A stretch of 64,000 bases of DNA from the NCBI GenBank assembly GCA_028284445.1, contig JANQRS010000051.1, positions 124,001 to 188,000 of the forward strand, in the 5' to 3' direction. Below, in pieces: positions 26,020 to 35,100 of this stretch. Under the pieces are notes generated by a model. It did not search any database and was not told the DNA's origin. It saw only the letters and a list, made by a program, of their open reading frames with translations. The position numbers and the translations under genes were made by a program. Positions within the stretch are counted from its first letter, which is position 1; the number at the start of each line of letters is the position of its first letter. Source of the DNA: Calditrichia bacterium. Its GTDB lineage: Bacteria; Calditrichota; Calditrichia; RBG-13-44-9; J075.

Positions 26020-28209
26020 ATGGGCCCAACACTTAGACGGATCTGGCGCTATGTTACAGGTCCTTCCCCACATATTGCCGATCCGCAGCAACAACGCAGA
26101 GCACAGGTGCTCTCAGCCTTGTTGCTGATTATTACGCCGGCAGCGGCATTCAGTGCAGCAACAGGCGTTGGCCCACAACCGATAGAAGATCATTCATTAT
26201 GGTTTCTGGCCGCCGTACTCTTGGGCTGCTACCTGCTAAGCCGCAGCCGGCACTTTAAAACCGCCGTCATTATAGCCCTGACTTCCATTTCCATCGAAGT
26301 CTATGTCATCGTCGTAAAGATCTATGCACAATCACCATGGCACTTTGCATATACCTGCTCCTTTTCCCTGTTTGCCATAACCCTTGCCTCCCTGTTTCTA
26401 TCAATCAGGGCCACGATTGTGGTCAGCATCAGTCACATTTTTATCGTCCTGGGTTCACCCTTTATTCTTCCGGAAATATCGATCGAAGCGGCATTCAACG
26501 CCCTGCTACTGCTCGTTCCGGTATCATTACTGACGGTCATATCAGCGCGCTTAAGGAATCTTGATCTGGACTATATAAGTAAACAGACTGAAAACCTGAG
26601 CCACAGCGAGCAACGCTTCAAGAACCTGCTGAAGGCAACCTCCGAAGGAATTGTCATATTTAAGGACAAAGTAATTATTGATGCAAATCCAGCTTTTGCG
26701 AAAATGTTCGGCTATCATGATCAGGATGTAATTGGCTGTTCTCTGGACAAGTTCATATTCGAAATAACTGACAACGCTTTCGAAGACCGAATAGACTCTA
26801 CCAGTGATGTGCATAAGGACATCAAGACGCTGACCGGTATTAAATCCACAGCTGCACATTTCCCGCTCGAGGTCAAGGCATGTCGTAAACAGACTTACCG
26901 GGAAGAAGAGGTAAGGATGTTGACATTGTCAGATATTACCCTTCAGGAACAAGCCAAGCAGGCGTTAATTCGGGCAAAAGATGCTGCCGAAGCAGCCACT
27001 CGCTCCAAGAGTGAGTTTTTGGCAAATATGAGCCATGAGATTCGCACGCCGCTAAACGGTATCATCGGGATGGCTGAATTATTGAGCGAGAGCGACCTGA
27101 ATAAGGAACAGTGTGAGCAGGTTAGTACTATTTCCAGCAGCGGAAACAGCTTGTTGGAAATCATTAATGTCATTCTCGATTTTTCCAAAATTGAAGCCGG
27201 CCGGATGGATATGGAGTATCGCTTTTTCGATATTGTTTCCTGCCTGAAGCCGGCAATTGACGTTGTTGGCTTACGAATCAACCCGGAACTCGTACATTTT
27301 TCGGTCGTCAATAATCGCCCCGATATCAGGCAAATTTACTGTGATGAAATACGCTTAAGGCAGGTGTTGACGAACCTGCTGACAAATGCCGCAAAGTTTA
27401 CACATCAAGGCAACATCACTTTGGAAATAGAATATGAAGAGATGCCGCGCAATGCTCCCGGGCTTTCTGTTCCAAAAACGGAATGGCCCTGGGATGAGCC
27501 ACCGCGAGATTTTAAAGTCAAGTTCTCAATAAGTGATACCGGTATTGGCATTAAGGAAGCAGACAAAGCCCAACTCTTCAAGTCTTTTAGTCAATTGGAC
27601 GCCTCAACGAACCGAAAATATGGCGGAACCGGGCTGGGACTCGCGATCAGTCACAAATTGGTTGATAAAATGGGCGGTCAATTAACAGTTAAGAGCGAAT
27701 ATGGAGTAGGATCCGTTTTTCAGTTCACCCTTGTCACCTGCGCGATGTTGGGGGAAGCCGGCTCTCATACCTCCCCACCTAAAGCACCACAAAAAATTCC
27801 GGAATCTACAGTAAGTGAAGAACTGCCAGCAACGCTTTCTATTCTCCTTGCCGAAGACAATCGTGTCAACCAACGGGTCGCGACCAGCGTTCTGAAACGC
27901 CTGGGATACCAGGCGGAAATCGTTGACAATGGCACCAAAGTACTGGAGGAATTGGAGCGCCGAAGCTATGACTTAATACTGATGGATATTCACATGCCGG
28001 AAATGGATGGTGTCGAAGCTACCCAGGCAATACGACAGGAAGAAGGGCGCTATGGAAAACCTTATATTATTGCCCTGACCGCCAACGCCCTGATCGGTGA
28101 CAGGGAACGTTTTCTCGATGCCGGCATGGATGACTATGTGAGTAAGCCATTCAAAATCAAGGACCTGAAAACAGCTTTGCAAAAATACAGCAAGTCTACA
28201 AATTTGTAA
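26020..28209 (+). CDS. Hybrid sensor histidine kinase with PAS and receiver domains
   Basis: A 729-residue hybrid kinase. Five to six membrane helices span residues 28-176 with very short loops, so it probably senses a membrane or intracellular cue. Then follow a PAS domain (about 195-312), HisKA with the phospho-acceptor His339 in NMSHEIRTPLNG, the HATPase domain (N box LLTNAAKFT, DTGIGI, GGTGLGLAIS) and a receiver domain (ILLAEDNRVNQ; Asp656 in LMDIHMPEMDG; Lys in VSKPF). No Hpt or DNA-binding domain or separate regulator is nearby. It is divergent from the SRPBCC gene and convergent with plsC, and is the only plus-strand gene before 57 kb. Confidence 0.96.
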   Translation: MGPTLRRIWRYVTGPSPHIADPQQQRRAQVLSALLLIITPAAAFSAATGVGPQPIEDHSLWFLAAVLLGCYLLSRSRHFKTAVIIALTSISIEVYVIVVKIYAQSPWHFAYTCSFSLFAITLASLFLSIRATIVVSISHIFIVLGSPFILPEISIEAAFNALLLLVPVSLLTVISARLRNLDLDYISKQTENLSHSEQRFKNLLKATSEGIVIFKDKVIIDANPAFAKMFGYHDQDVIGCSLDKFIFEITDNAFEDRIDSTSDVHKDIKTLTGIKSTAAHFPLEVKACRKQTYREEEVRMLTLSDITLQEQAKQALIRAKDAAEAATRSKSEFLANMSHEIRTPLNGIIGMAELLSESDLNKEQCEQVSTISSSGNSLLEIINVILDFSKIEAGRMDMEYRFFDIVSCLKPAIDVVGLRINPELVHFSVVNNRPDIRQIYCDEIRLRQVLTNLLTNAAKFTHQGNITLEIEYEEMPRNAPGLSVPKTEWPWDEPPRDFKVKFSISDTGIGIKEADKAQLFKSFSQLDASTNRKYGGTGLGLAISHKLVDKMGGQLTVKSEYGVGSVFQFTLVTCAMLGEAGSHTSPPKAPQKIPESTVSEELPATLSILLAEDNRVNQRVATSVLKRLGYQAEIVDNGTKVLEELERRSYDLILMDIHMPEMDGVEATQAIRQEEGRYGKPYIIALTANALIGDRERFLDAGMDDYVSKPFKIKDLKTALQKYSKSTNL

Positions 28210-28275
28210 ATCGGCAATTCTGTAAATCCGACAAGGCCTTGAATGGTTAAAACGTTTTACCGCCAACCAATTTTT

Positions 28276-28366
28276 CATTCTTCAATTTTCAATTTTCATT
28301 CTTCAATTTTCATTCTTCATTCTTCATTCTTCAATTTTCATTCTTCATTCTTCATTCTTCAATTTA
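28276..28366. repeat. Heptamer tandem array, 13 units of CATTCTT/CAATTTT
   Basis: Thirteen consecutive 7-bp units alternate between CATTCTT and CAATTTT (last unit CAATTTA). The array fills the space between the converging histidine-kinase and plsC genes. Its right end overlaps plsC by 8 bp and provides the TGA stop and the last codon, so the array has grown into or captured the gene end. Confidence 0.95.
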
Positions 28367-28985
28367 TTCCCCCTGCCAATTCGCACATCGCCGCATTCAA
28401 ATTATCCATGAACTCGTTCCGCGTACATTCAAAGTATTGAGGCGTTCCCACAAACACATCGCAAAAGAATGGTACCAGAAGTGCTTCGCCGGCCGGCAAG
28501 GCTTTTCCCAGGCCATGCATGAAGACTGGAATAATCGGCACGTGCGGATGGCGTTCTGCCAGATGGCTGATGCCTTTTTTGAATTCGGATAGCGCTTCCG
28601 GTTCACCACGAGTGCCTTCCGGAAAGAAAATCACAATTTCGTCATTTTCCAATGCTGCTGATACAGCCTCGAAGCGATCACCGGCATCCACATTTTTCCG
28701 CCGTTCAAAGGGAATAATTCGCACAATTTCTGATGCAAACCAGCGGATCCAGCGATTGGCAAAAAAGTAATCTATCGCCGCAACCGGTCTGATTTTCCCA
28801 AGCAGGTTATTTGGAAAGAGCGTCATCAACACCATGGTGTCGAGGTGACTGTTGTGATTGGCTACTACCACTGCCGGACCTTTGGTCGGCAGTAGATCTC
28901 GACGTCGAACATTTAATCCCAAGACAATTAGCACAAGCGGACGTATAAGCAGGTTGAAAAACAACCAGCGTAGTAAGGTATTCAT
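28359..28985 (-). CDS. plsC: 1-acyl-sn-glycerol-3-phosphate acyltransferase (PlsC family)
   Basis: A 208-residue acyltransferase with an N-terminal membrane helix (residues 5-24) and the catalytic block VANHNSHLDTM (HX4D, near 41-51), the glycerol-phosphate-binding FPEGTRGEP near 121, and VPIIPVFMHG near 149. It converts lysophosphatidic acid to phosphatidic acid or acylates a related lysolipid. CdsA and a CDP-alcohol transferase follow upstream on the same strand, giving consecutive steps of phospholipid synthesis. The stop codon lies in a heptamer repeat. Shine-Dalgarno is weak (GAAAG). Confidence 0.9.
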   Translation of the reverse strand: MNTLLRWLFFNLLIRPLVLIVLGLNVRRRDLLPTKGPAVVVANHNSHLDTMVLMTLFPNNLLGKIRPVAAIDYFFANRWIRWFASEIVRIIPFERRKNVDAGDRFEAVSAALENDEIVIFFPEGTRGEPEALSEFKKGISHLAERHPHVPIIPVFMHGLGKALPAGEALLVPFFCDVFVGTPQYFECTRNEFMDNLNAAMCELAGGIN

Positions 28986-29034
28986 TTTCTTTCACTTTCT
29001 TATCTGTCAAGTAACCGATTCAAAAGAAATTTTT

Positions 29035-29088
29035 GACAGGATTGACAGGATCAATGGGATTTGGCATTTTCATCCTGTTAATCCTGTC
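29035..29088. repeat. Long inverted repeat of GACAGGATT units between cdsA and plsC
   Basis: GACAGGATTGACAGGAT at 29035-29051 pairs with ATCCTGTTAATCCTGTC at 29072-29088: 17-bp arms with one G-T type mismatch and a 20-nt loop. Each arm is itself a tandem of GACAGGAT. T/A-rich flanks occur on both sides (TTTTT at 29030-29034; TCTTTTT after 29095), so it may act as a terminator. Similar sequences occur in many unrelated bacterial genomes (general knowledge). Confidence 0.8.
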
Positions 29089-29100
29089 AGAAGAGTCTTT

Positions 29101-30033
29101 TTAGTAATAGAAATACAGCATGAAATGCAAGAAGACCGGCGCCGTATACATCAGGCTGTCTACGCGGTCAAGAACCCCGCCATGCCCTGGAATCAACGCA
29201 CCGGAATCCTTGATGCCCAAATCGCGCTTGACAGCGGACATCACTACATCGCCGATAAACCCGCAAAGACCAATCAACAGGCCGGCGAAAAGCGACATCT
29301 GCCAGCTCATCGGCGTGAGGAAGGGCCCAACCGCACAGGAAAGCAACGTGGTCGTTGCAACGCCACCGATCATTCCCGCCCAGGTTTTGCCGGGGCTGAC
29401 CTTGGGAATGATTTTGCGTTTTCCGAGTGTTTTACCCCACAGGAATTGAGCGACATCATTCAGCTGGGTTGTCATGACAAGGAAAAGCACCAGTGCCGGG
29501 CCGCCGCCATTAGGATTGCCGTCGCTGCCAAGGACCAGCAAGTAGGCATAGTGCCCAAGGCAGAAAACCATCATCATCAATCCCCATTGAATGGTGCCGA
29601 TGGATTTCAGGAAACCGTCGGTATCGCCAATCAGCACCATGCGCAACGGCAGAAAGAGAAACATGTAGACCGGCACAAAAATGATAAACATGTTATACCA
29701 TTCGTACCAAACCAGCGAGTACTGCAGCGGAATGGCCAGATAGGCCCAGAACAGCACGCGGCGATCCGCACGACGCGTTTCGATGATGGAGAAATATTCT
29801 TTCAGCGCCAGAAAGCTGATCAGTCCAAAAAAGACAATTGCAATTTTTTGAGTCGAGAGCAGGGCCAGGAAAAACAGTCCTGCCAGAATCCACCAGCTTT
29901 TTATTCGCTGTGAAACTTCGTTAAAGTTGCGCGTTGGAAAGCGCCATTTTAAAATGCCATTTGTGGCTGTCGACAAAACCAGGAATCCGATAATACCGGA
30001 CATGCTATAAATCAGGTTCGGATGAATATTCAT
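29101..30033 (-). CDS. cdsA: Phosphatidate cytidylyltransferase (CdsA)
   Basis: A 310-residue integral membrane enzyme with about eight helices. The CDP-diglyceride synthase signature is complete near the C-terminus: SAVKRDLGIKDSG followed by HGGVLDRVDS (about 268-297). It activates phosphatidic acid with CTP. The start overlaps the stop of the CDP-alcohol transferase (ATGA), so the two are coupled. The N-terminal half is longer than in E. coli CdsA and resembles the branch found beside PlsC and an atypical CDP-alcohol transferase; this could be a second, specialised lipid pathway. Confidence 0.95.
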   Translation of the reverse strand: MNIHPNLIYSMSGIIGFLVLSTATNGILKWRFPTRNFNEVSQRIKSWWILAGLFFLALLSTQKIAIVFFGLISFLALKEYFSIIETRRADRRVLFWAYLAIPLQYSLVWYEWYNMFIIFVPVYMFLFLPLRMVLIGDTDGFLKSIGTIQWGLMMMVFCLGHYAYLLVLGSDGNPNGGGPALVLFLVMTTQLNDVAQFLWGKTLGKRKIIPKVSPGKTWAGMIGGVATTTLLSCAVGPFLTPMSWQMSLFAGLLIGLCGFIGDVVMSAVKRDLGIKDSGALIPGHGGVLDRVDSLMYTAPVFLHFMLYFYY

Positions 30034-30647
30034 GAGTTAGTCTCCAAGGTTTCTTTGAGCGCTGCATTCGATCGATTAATGACGGTGAGCAGCCCAAGTA
30101 CGGAAGCAAATACCAATAAGCCATTCACCCAATATTCGGGATGAACGCCCAGGCCGACGAGCAAACCAACAATGCCAATCAGGGCAGCGCGATCGCTCTT
30201 GCCCATCGGTCCCTGATAGGCCCGTGAGGCACCTATCTGAACAGCTACAATCCCGGCAAATTCAGTCAGCATGGCAATGAATGTAAAAATCACCACGACG
30301 GCTGGATAAAATCCGAAAAAAAATGCCAGTGGTAAATAGATTGCCGTATCGGAAATAACATCACCTAGCTCATTGAGAATTGCGCCGAGTTTGCTTTTCA
30401 TATTATGTTCACGAGCGATCATTCCATCGACTGCATTCAGCGCCATGCGCACCAGCAAAATGCCCGGCAGAAGCAATAATGCCGCGGGGTGTGACTGAAA
30501 CTGCCACAGAGCAATGCCGGTCGCAATACTCAGTAACATCGCAAAGAGCGTCACCTGGTTGGCGGAAATACCGGCCTTTACCAGTCGCTTAACCAAAGGA
30601 CGTAACAGTCCCTGGAATGCCGGTTTGAGTTGATAAACACTTGCCAT
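30030..30647 (-). CDS. CDP-alcohol phosphatidyltransferase with Asn in two metal-ligand positions
   Basis: A 205-residue membrane protein of the PgsA/PssA family. The usual motif is DxxDGxxAR(x8)GxxxDxxxD; here it reads NAVDGMIAR ... GAILNELGD at residues 71-96, so Asn71 and Asn92 replace the first and third Asp while Asp74 and Asp96 remain. A group of bacterial homologues shares this NxxDG/NELGD variant (from memory). Such a change should alter the two-metal centre. The partner alcohol is unknown. AAGGGG is 6 nt before the ATG; cdsA overlaps its 3' end. Confidence 0.85.
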   Translation of the reverse strand: MASVYQLKPAFQGLLRPLVKRLVKAGISANQVTLFAMLLSIATGIALWQFQSHPAALLLLPGILLVRMALNAVDGMIAREHNMKSKLGAILNELGDVISDTAIYLPLAFFFGFYPAVVVIFTFIAMLTEFAGIVAVQIGASRAYQGPMGKSDRAALIGIVGLLVGLGVHPEYWVNGLLVFASVLGLLTVINRSNAALKETLETNS

Positions 30648-30832
30648 GTCTGCCCCTTCTTGACAATTATTAATACATAGATGAATCTACACAGGCAGAT
30701 ATAACAAATGCGATGCCAAAGGCGCAAATGCACCCACAAGTCATTTAAAAACAAATTTTTACGAACGAACCTAATTTGCAAGCTAGTAGTCTGAGGGTTA
30801 TGTTATTGTAGACGCTGTCGAAAAAACAATAC

Positions 30833-30983
30833 GTTGAAGCATTGAAGCATTGAAGCATTGAAGCATTGAAGCATTGAAGCATTGAAGCATTGAAGCATTG
30901 AAGCATTGAAGCATTGAAGCATTGAAGCGTTGAAGCGTTGAAGCGTTGAAGCGTTGAAGCGTTGAAGCGTTGAAGCATTGAAA
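30833..30983. repeat. Octamer array, 18 units of (A/G)TTGAAGC
   Basis: Eighteen perfect 8-bp units at 30833-30976: one GTTGAAGC, eleven ATTGAAGC, six GTTGAAGC, then a broken ATTGAA. Block-wise segregation of the A and G variants indicates growth by local duplication. The same unit appears in short arrays at 42310 and 47774. Confidence 0.97.
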
Positions 30984-31000
30984 GGTAGTGGCAATCAATA

Positions 31001-31095
31001 GAATGACAAATGACGAATATCTTCTTTTCACATTGAGAATCCGCTTGCGGGATGATTTAGGACAGCCCCGGGTTGGTTTTTCTACCCGGGGAAAG
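31001..31095 (+). repeat. Two-hairpin repeat element, copy C1
   Basis: About 95 bp starting AATGACAAATGAC and containing two stems: CCGCTTGCGG (31041-31050) and CCCCGGG...CCCGGGG (31067-31092) with a TTGGTTTTTCTA loop. It follows the octamer array by 17 bp. Copies C2 (reverse) and C3 are at 35893 and 47821. Confidence 0.9.
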
Positions 31096-31130
31096 ATGGG
31101 AAATGAAGATTGAAAAAGCAGTTGGCAGCG

Positions 31131-31174
31131 CACATCCCCCTGTGTCCCCCTTCGAAGGGATTCAGGGGGATGTG
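31131..31174 (-). repeat. Palindromic repeat family B, copy B1
   Basis: A 44-bp imperfect palindrome, CACATCCCCCTG ... CAGGGGGATGTG with a TTCGAA centre. It is the reverse complement of copy B2 at 37549-37594 except for two missing bases. Confidence 0.85.
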
Positions 31175-31186
31175 GCTTATTTCCAC

Positions 31187-31219
31187 AAAAAAAGCCGGCA
31201 ACTCCATGGAATTGCCGGC
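31187..31219 (-). terminator. Rho-independent terminator of the lectin-like gene
   Basis: On the minus strand the stem GCCGGCAATTCC/GGAGTTGCCGGC (31219-31194) is followed by seven T (31193-31187). A second stem, GCCAGGCAAATG/CATTTGCCTGGC at 31243-31274, lies between it and the stop codon at 31284. The T-run orientation assigns it to the minus-strand gene. Confidence 0.85.
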
Positions 31220-31283
31220 GGATCTATGTAATAGCCATCGTTGCCAGGCAAATGCGAGCAGTCATTTGCCTGGCGGCGATGAT

Positions 31284-31988
31284 TTAGTTGGTGCCGCTCA
31301 TTTCCGACTCCAATCGCAAAACCATATTGTCGATCATGGTCTCTGCAGATTTTTCAATACCGATATAGTTTACATAGACCCCAACATAACCTTCTTTCAG
31401 CTTATCAGCGACCATATTTTCGCCGGGCAGTTTTTGATCATCCCAGTATACGGTCACTTTTCCCTTATGGACACGAACGGCGATTTTATGCCAGCCGCTC
31501 TCGGCAGGAATGCCGCCGGGCAGGTCTTCTGCTGTCCACTTATTGAGATACGCAGGATAGTTCTGCGATTCGCGACCAACATATGCCAAACTTAGCTTTG
31601 GCGCGCTTCCGCCAAAATCAACTGCAATGCGATAAAATCCCTGCTCTTCCGGATTCACCAGGAATGCCAAGCCGGATATCGGACCGCGTTCGCCTTTGGT
31701 TACCGGGCAATACATCATCGCTTCATAATAAAAATCACTGACTTTCTCTTTAGCAACATAACTCAGTGACGCAAAGCGTCCCTGGTTGGTTAAGAGGCCA
31801 ATGCCCTTCTTGCCGTCCGGGCCTTCTTTTTCGGCAACAGTTTCAACGCGTTCGGGATTAAAAGAAGGATAAAAGGACCACTTTAGTTCAGATTTGTTTT
31901 CAGCAAAGCTTTCTTCAAAGACCGTTTCCTGGGCAAAGAGCCCGGCTCCGGTGATCAACATGATGCCTACGAACATCCAGTTTTTCAT
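31284..31988 (-). CDS. Secreted concanavalin-like (LamG/DUF1080-type) protein
   Basis: A 234-residue exported protein with signal peptide MKNWMFVGIMLITGAGLFAQ. The mature part looks like a beta-sandwich of the laminin-G/DUF1080 group: FEESFAENKSELKWSFYPSF at the start, FYYEAMMYCP, GFYRIAVDFGG, WHKIAVRVHKGKVTVYWDD near residues 170-190 and GYVGVYVNYIG, the standard closing strand pattern. It may bind or hydrolyse a glycan, but no catalytic residues are evident. AAAGGA lies 8 nt before the ATG and a good terminator follows. It is separated by 148 bp from the cytochrome gene upstream, so co-transcription is unproven. Confidence 0.75.
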   Translation of the reverse strand: MKNWMFVGIMLITGAGLFAQETVFEESFAENKSELKWSFYPSFNPERVETVAEKEGPDGKKGIGLLTNQGRFASLSYVAKEKVSDFYYEAMMYCPVTKGERGPISGLAFLVNPEEQGFYRIAVDFGGSAPKLSLAYVGRESQNYPAYLNKWTAEDLPGGIPAESGWHKIAVRVHKGKVTVYWDDQKLPGENMVADKLKEGYVGVYVNYIGIEKSAETMIDNMVLRLESEMSGTN

Positions 31989-32053
31989 TGCAAAAATCCT
32001 TTCTTCGACATTTGAATTGCTGGTTACGCGGCTACGCCGCGATCAGGTTTTAC

Positions 32054-32126
32054 GACCGCATGGCATCCCTCTAAAGGATGCCATCCGGTCAAATTTGCTC
32101 TCCGTGCGCGACTAAGCCGCGCACGG
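32054..32126. repeat. Two strong hairpins between cytochrome and lectin-like genes
   Basis: GACCGCATGGCATCC/GGATGCCATCCGGTC (32054-32090) has a 15-bp stem with one mismatch, and CCGTGCGCG/CGCGCACGG (32102-32126) a 9-bp stem. They fill the gap after the cytochrome stop at 32137. There is no T-run, so they could be RNA-stabilising stems or a REP-like element rather than a terminator. Confidence 0.65.
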
Positions 32127-32136
32127 GACTCATTCA

Positions 32137-35100
32137 TTATTTATTACTCGCCTGCGTGGTTTGCGGCGACGGATCATCGCTGACTTTAAAGACCTCACCA
32201 TTGCGATGGGTCAGATTCTCGATCTGCTCACCGGTCAATGGACGTGATCCAAGACGGCCACCCACACTAATCTGGTTACCGCTTTCGTCGATCGCCCGGT
32301 CACGACGCATGCCGTCGGAAATGGCATAGGCCGGTCCATTGGTTTTATAGGTAGCGATCAACCTTGGACTTGGCTTCGGCGAAAAGCCGAGGTGCCCGTC
32401 GGTGTCCGGCGGACCAAGTAGCTTGAGAACTTTGAGACCGTTCTTACCGTCTGCAACAAAAGCAAAGTTGCTTGCATTCACTGCACCGGTGGTCATGGAA
32501 TACACATCGTTCATTTCACCATTAGCATTGTATTTCGTCAACAAACGCGGCTTGTCGGCAATTTCGATATCAACAATGGCGATACCTTCGCGGCCGGCCG
32601 ATACGTAGAGATACGTCCGCATCGGATAGACGTCACGGGCATCAGGGAAGACAATTGTCGCATCTTCCACCAGCTTCGGTGCTGCAGGCGCGGTGATATC
32701 AATAACCTTGAGTCCTTCGCGATCCGTGATAAAGGCATAGCGGAACTGAATTGCCAGTGAACGACCGCCATTAATGCCTTCGTCTATGCTGGTTACCCAA
32801 CGAGGCGCCAGCGGATCCTTAACGTCGACAACGTGGAATCCGTTGTTTTCAGTCATGATGTAGACATAGTTGCCAGCGATGCGAATTTTCACAGCACCGG
32901 TTAGCTTGCCACCGGGATTGTAGGTCGCCGCACGCTTCAGCTTGTTGTTCTGCGGATCGTGATCATGGAAGGTGTGAACGTTGACAATAATCAGCCCTTC
33001 TTCACGGTCCGAGACATACGCATAGCGGAAGATATCTTCAACCGGCTCTTCCTGGTTTTCCGGCGGCTGTTCGCGATCACCATTCATCGGAACGGTTGTC
33101 GGCAAGGCCACACAGGTTGCATCTTTGGTATCAACACCACTATTCTCACCGAAGCGGCTATTGACGGCCTCAACGATGCGCTGCGCCTTCGCCTTGTTAT
33201 GAACATTCGCACGATCGTAGACCTTCAACCCGCCAGGGCCATCGGCTACGAAAACGTATTCACCGCGAGTAGCAATACTACGGGCATTCTTGGAGTCAGC
33301 ACCGTAGGCGGTTTTCAACTTGCGCTTGTTGTCCAGATGGTCTTTGTATTCATCCGGATGAAGGATGTTGTGGAAGTTCGAGCCAATTACCGGCTGCGGC
33401 TCCCAACCATCAGTTACTTTGACGGCCTGGAATCCTTTTTTGCCGGTTGCGATATAGGCATACTCACCAACAAAATTCACGTAGTTGGTGCCGAAGCCAT
33501 AAGTAGCCGCCAACCAGGCATTGTTGTCATTCTTCTCGGAGATATGACAATCAGTACAGGTCTTGGTTTCACGTGTCCGCACCGTATGCGGAATGTTCGG
33601 CGATACCGCAAACCCGGAGTGACCACTTGCAGCAATCGTCGGCTGCTGATGTACCACGGCGTTCCGGCCACGATCGCGAACGGTTACCGTCACCGCTGAT
33701 GCAGAGCGAATCGGTGAATACTTGTTGCCTTTGGTCGTGGCGTTGGTACCAATCATGTATGCGTCGCTGCGCAATACCTGCGGATTGTAATGCACTTCCG
33801 CACGGGTATCGCCGCCATCATAATGAAGGCCCTTCCACTTGCGATTTACTTCTGCAGAGAGGTGGCAACCGTAACACTGGGTGTTCCAGGAACTATGGCA
33901 GGTATAACATTCCATTTTGTCCGGGCTGTGAGCGAGCATGCTCAGGTCTTCCGGCTCATGCCCCCAGGTGTAACCGTCTTTCTGCATGGTGTGGGCACGA
34001 ACTGCCTTAGCGTTGTAGTCATCAGCAGTCACGTCCGCTTCGCCATACAGCTGCGGAATTTCCCACTGAAGGTCCTTGTCCATCTTCGAGCGTTGGATCA
34101 GCTTACCTTTGACCACCTCAAACTGGCGCTTCCCAAAAGAAGTACGCGGGCCAGAAAGTCGATCCAGCAAATTGTTGTCGCCGGTAGCGGCCACACCGGT
34201 GGTTACCAGCGTCGCGCGAGCTTTGGCGTCACCATGACAATCCTGGCAGCGAATCTCAACGGCGTCACTCATCGCACCCCAGATATTACCATCACCGTGA
34301 ATATCCTGCTGGGTATGACAATCGATACAGTGCATACCCTTCTCAAAGTGGATATCCTTCAGGTGAACCGCTTTTTCGAATTTCTTGGGATCATCATGCG
34401 ATACGATCTTTCCTTCGGCATCCAGCAGATTCCCCTTACGGTCCATGCTGTAGACCTTCCGATAGTTCCAGGAATGACCATGGGCATCTTCCAGTTGGAT
34501 TTCATCATAAATCTTATTGCCTTTGGTCAGGAGCTTGCGACGCTCTTCGCTCACGTATTTATCGCGAGACGCACCTTTGCCAAAGATCTTGGCGGCGTCG
34601 GATTCCTGATCCCACCACATCGAGCCGATGTAATTTCCCAATGCACCATTCCCCTGGTGATGGTGGCAGGTCATACACTGCGACACCGGGACCCGGGTGG
34701 TCATTTTATGAGCAATCGGATGCCCAGGCTCATTATGAGGAATATTCTGATCGGCAGATCCGGAATGGCCGTCTTCACCGCCATTGGCGTAGAATTCGGC
34801 AATTTCCGGCCCGCTGATATTGGGATCGCGATCATTTGCGTAAGACACGTGGCAAGAGGTACAGCCGCTGCTGCGATAATCGCCACCGGTCTGATTTGTG
34901 CCCATAAACCACAGGGTCGGGTCATTCAGGCGAGTTTTGTTCAACACAATACCGCCACCGGCAACATGAAAATCTGTTCCCGGTCCACGTGCCCCGGCAT
35001 CGTTGTTGCCACGCTCCAGAACGCGAAAGGCGTCCGTTGCAGGAATCGATGCAAAATCCGGAAAGGGCATCAAGCTCGGCAAGCGGGTATCTTTCCCTTT

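Larger units (their letters stand above)
30648..31283. other. 636-bp gene-free, repeat-packed stretch
   Basis: From left to right it holds the promoter region of the CDP-alcohol transferase operon, the octamer array, a two-hairpin element (C1), palindrome B1 and the terminator of the secreted lectin-like gene. Long open frames on the minus strand here are the octamer read in three frames (ASTLQRFN-type) and are not genes. Confidence 0.7.

Noticed and set aside
28858..29913. 351-codon plus-strand frame opposite cdsA
   Set aside because: cdsA has the full family signature on the other strand; this frame has no domain and starts inside plsC.
30833..30983. CRISPR array
   Set aside because: Units are 8 bp with no spacers, and no cas gene is present.
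30745..31133. Open frames on the minus strand with NASTLQRF-type repeats
   Set aside because: They are the 8-bp repeat and element C1 read in three frames; no start site or signal and no coding composition beyond the repeat.
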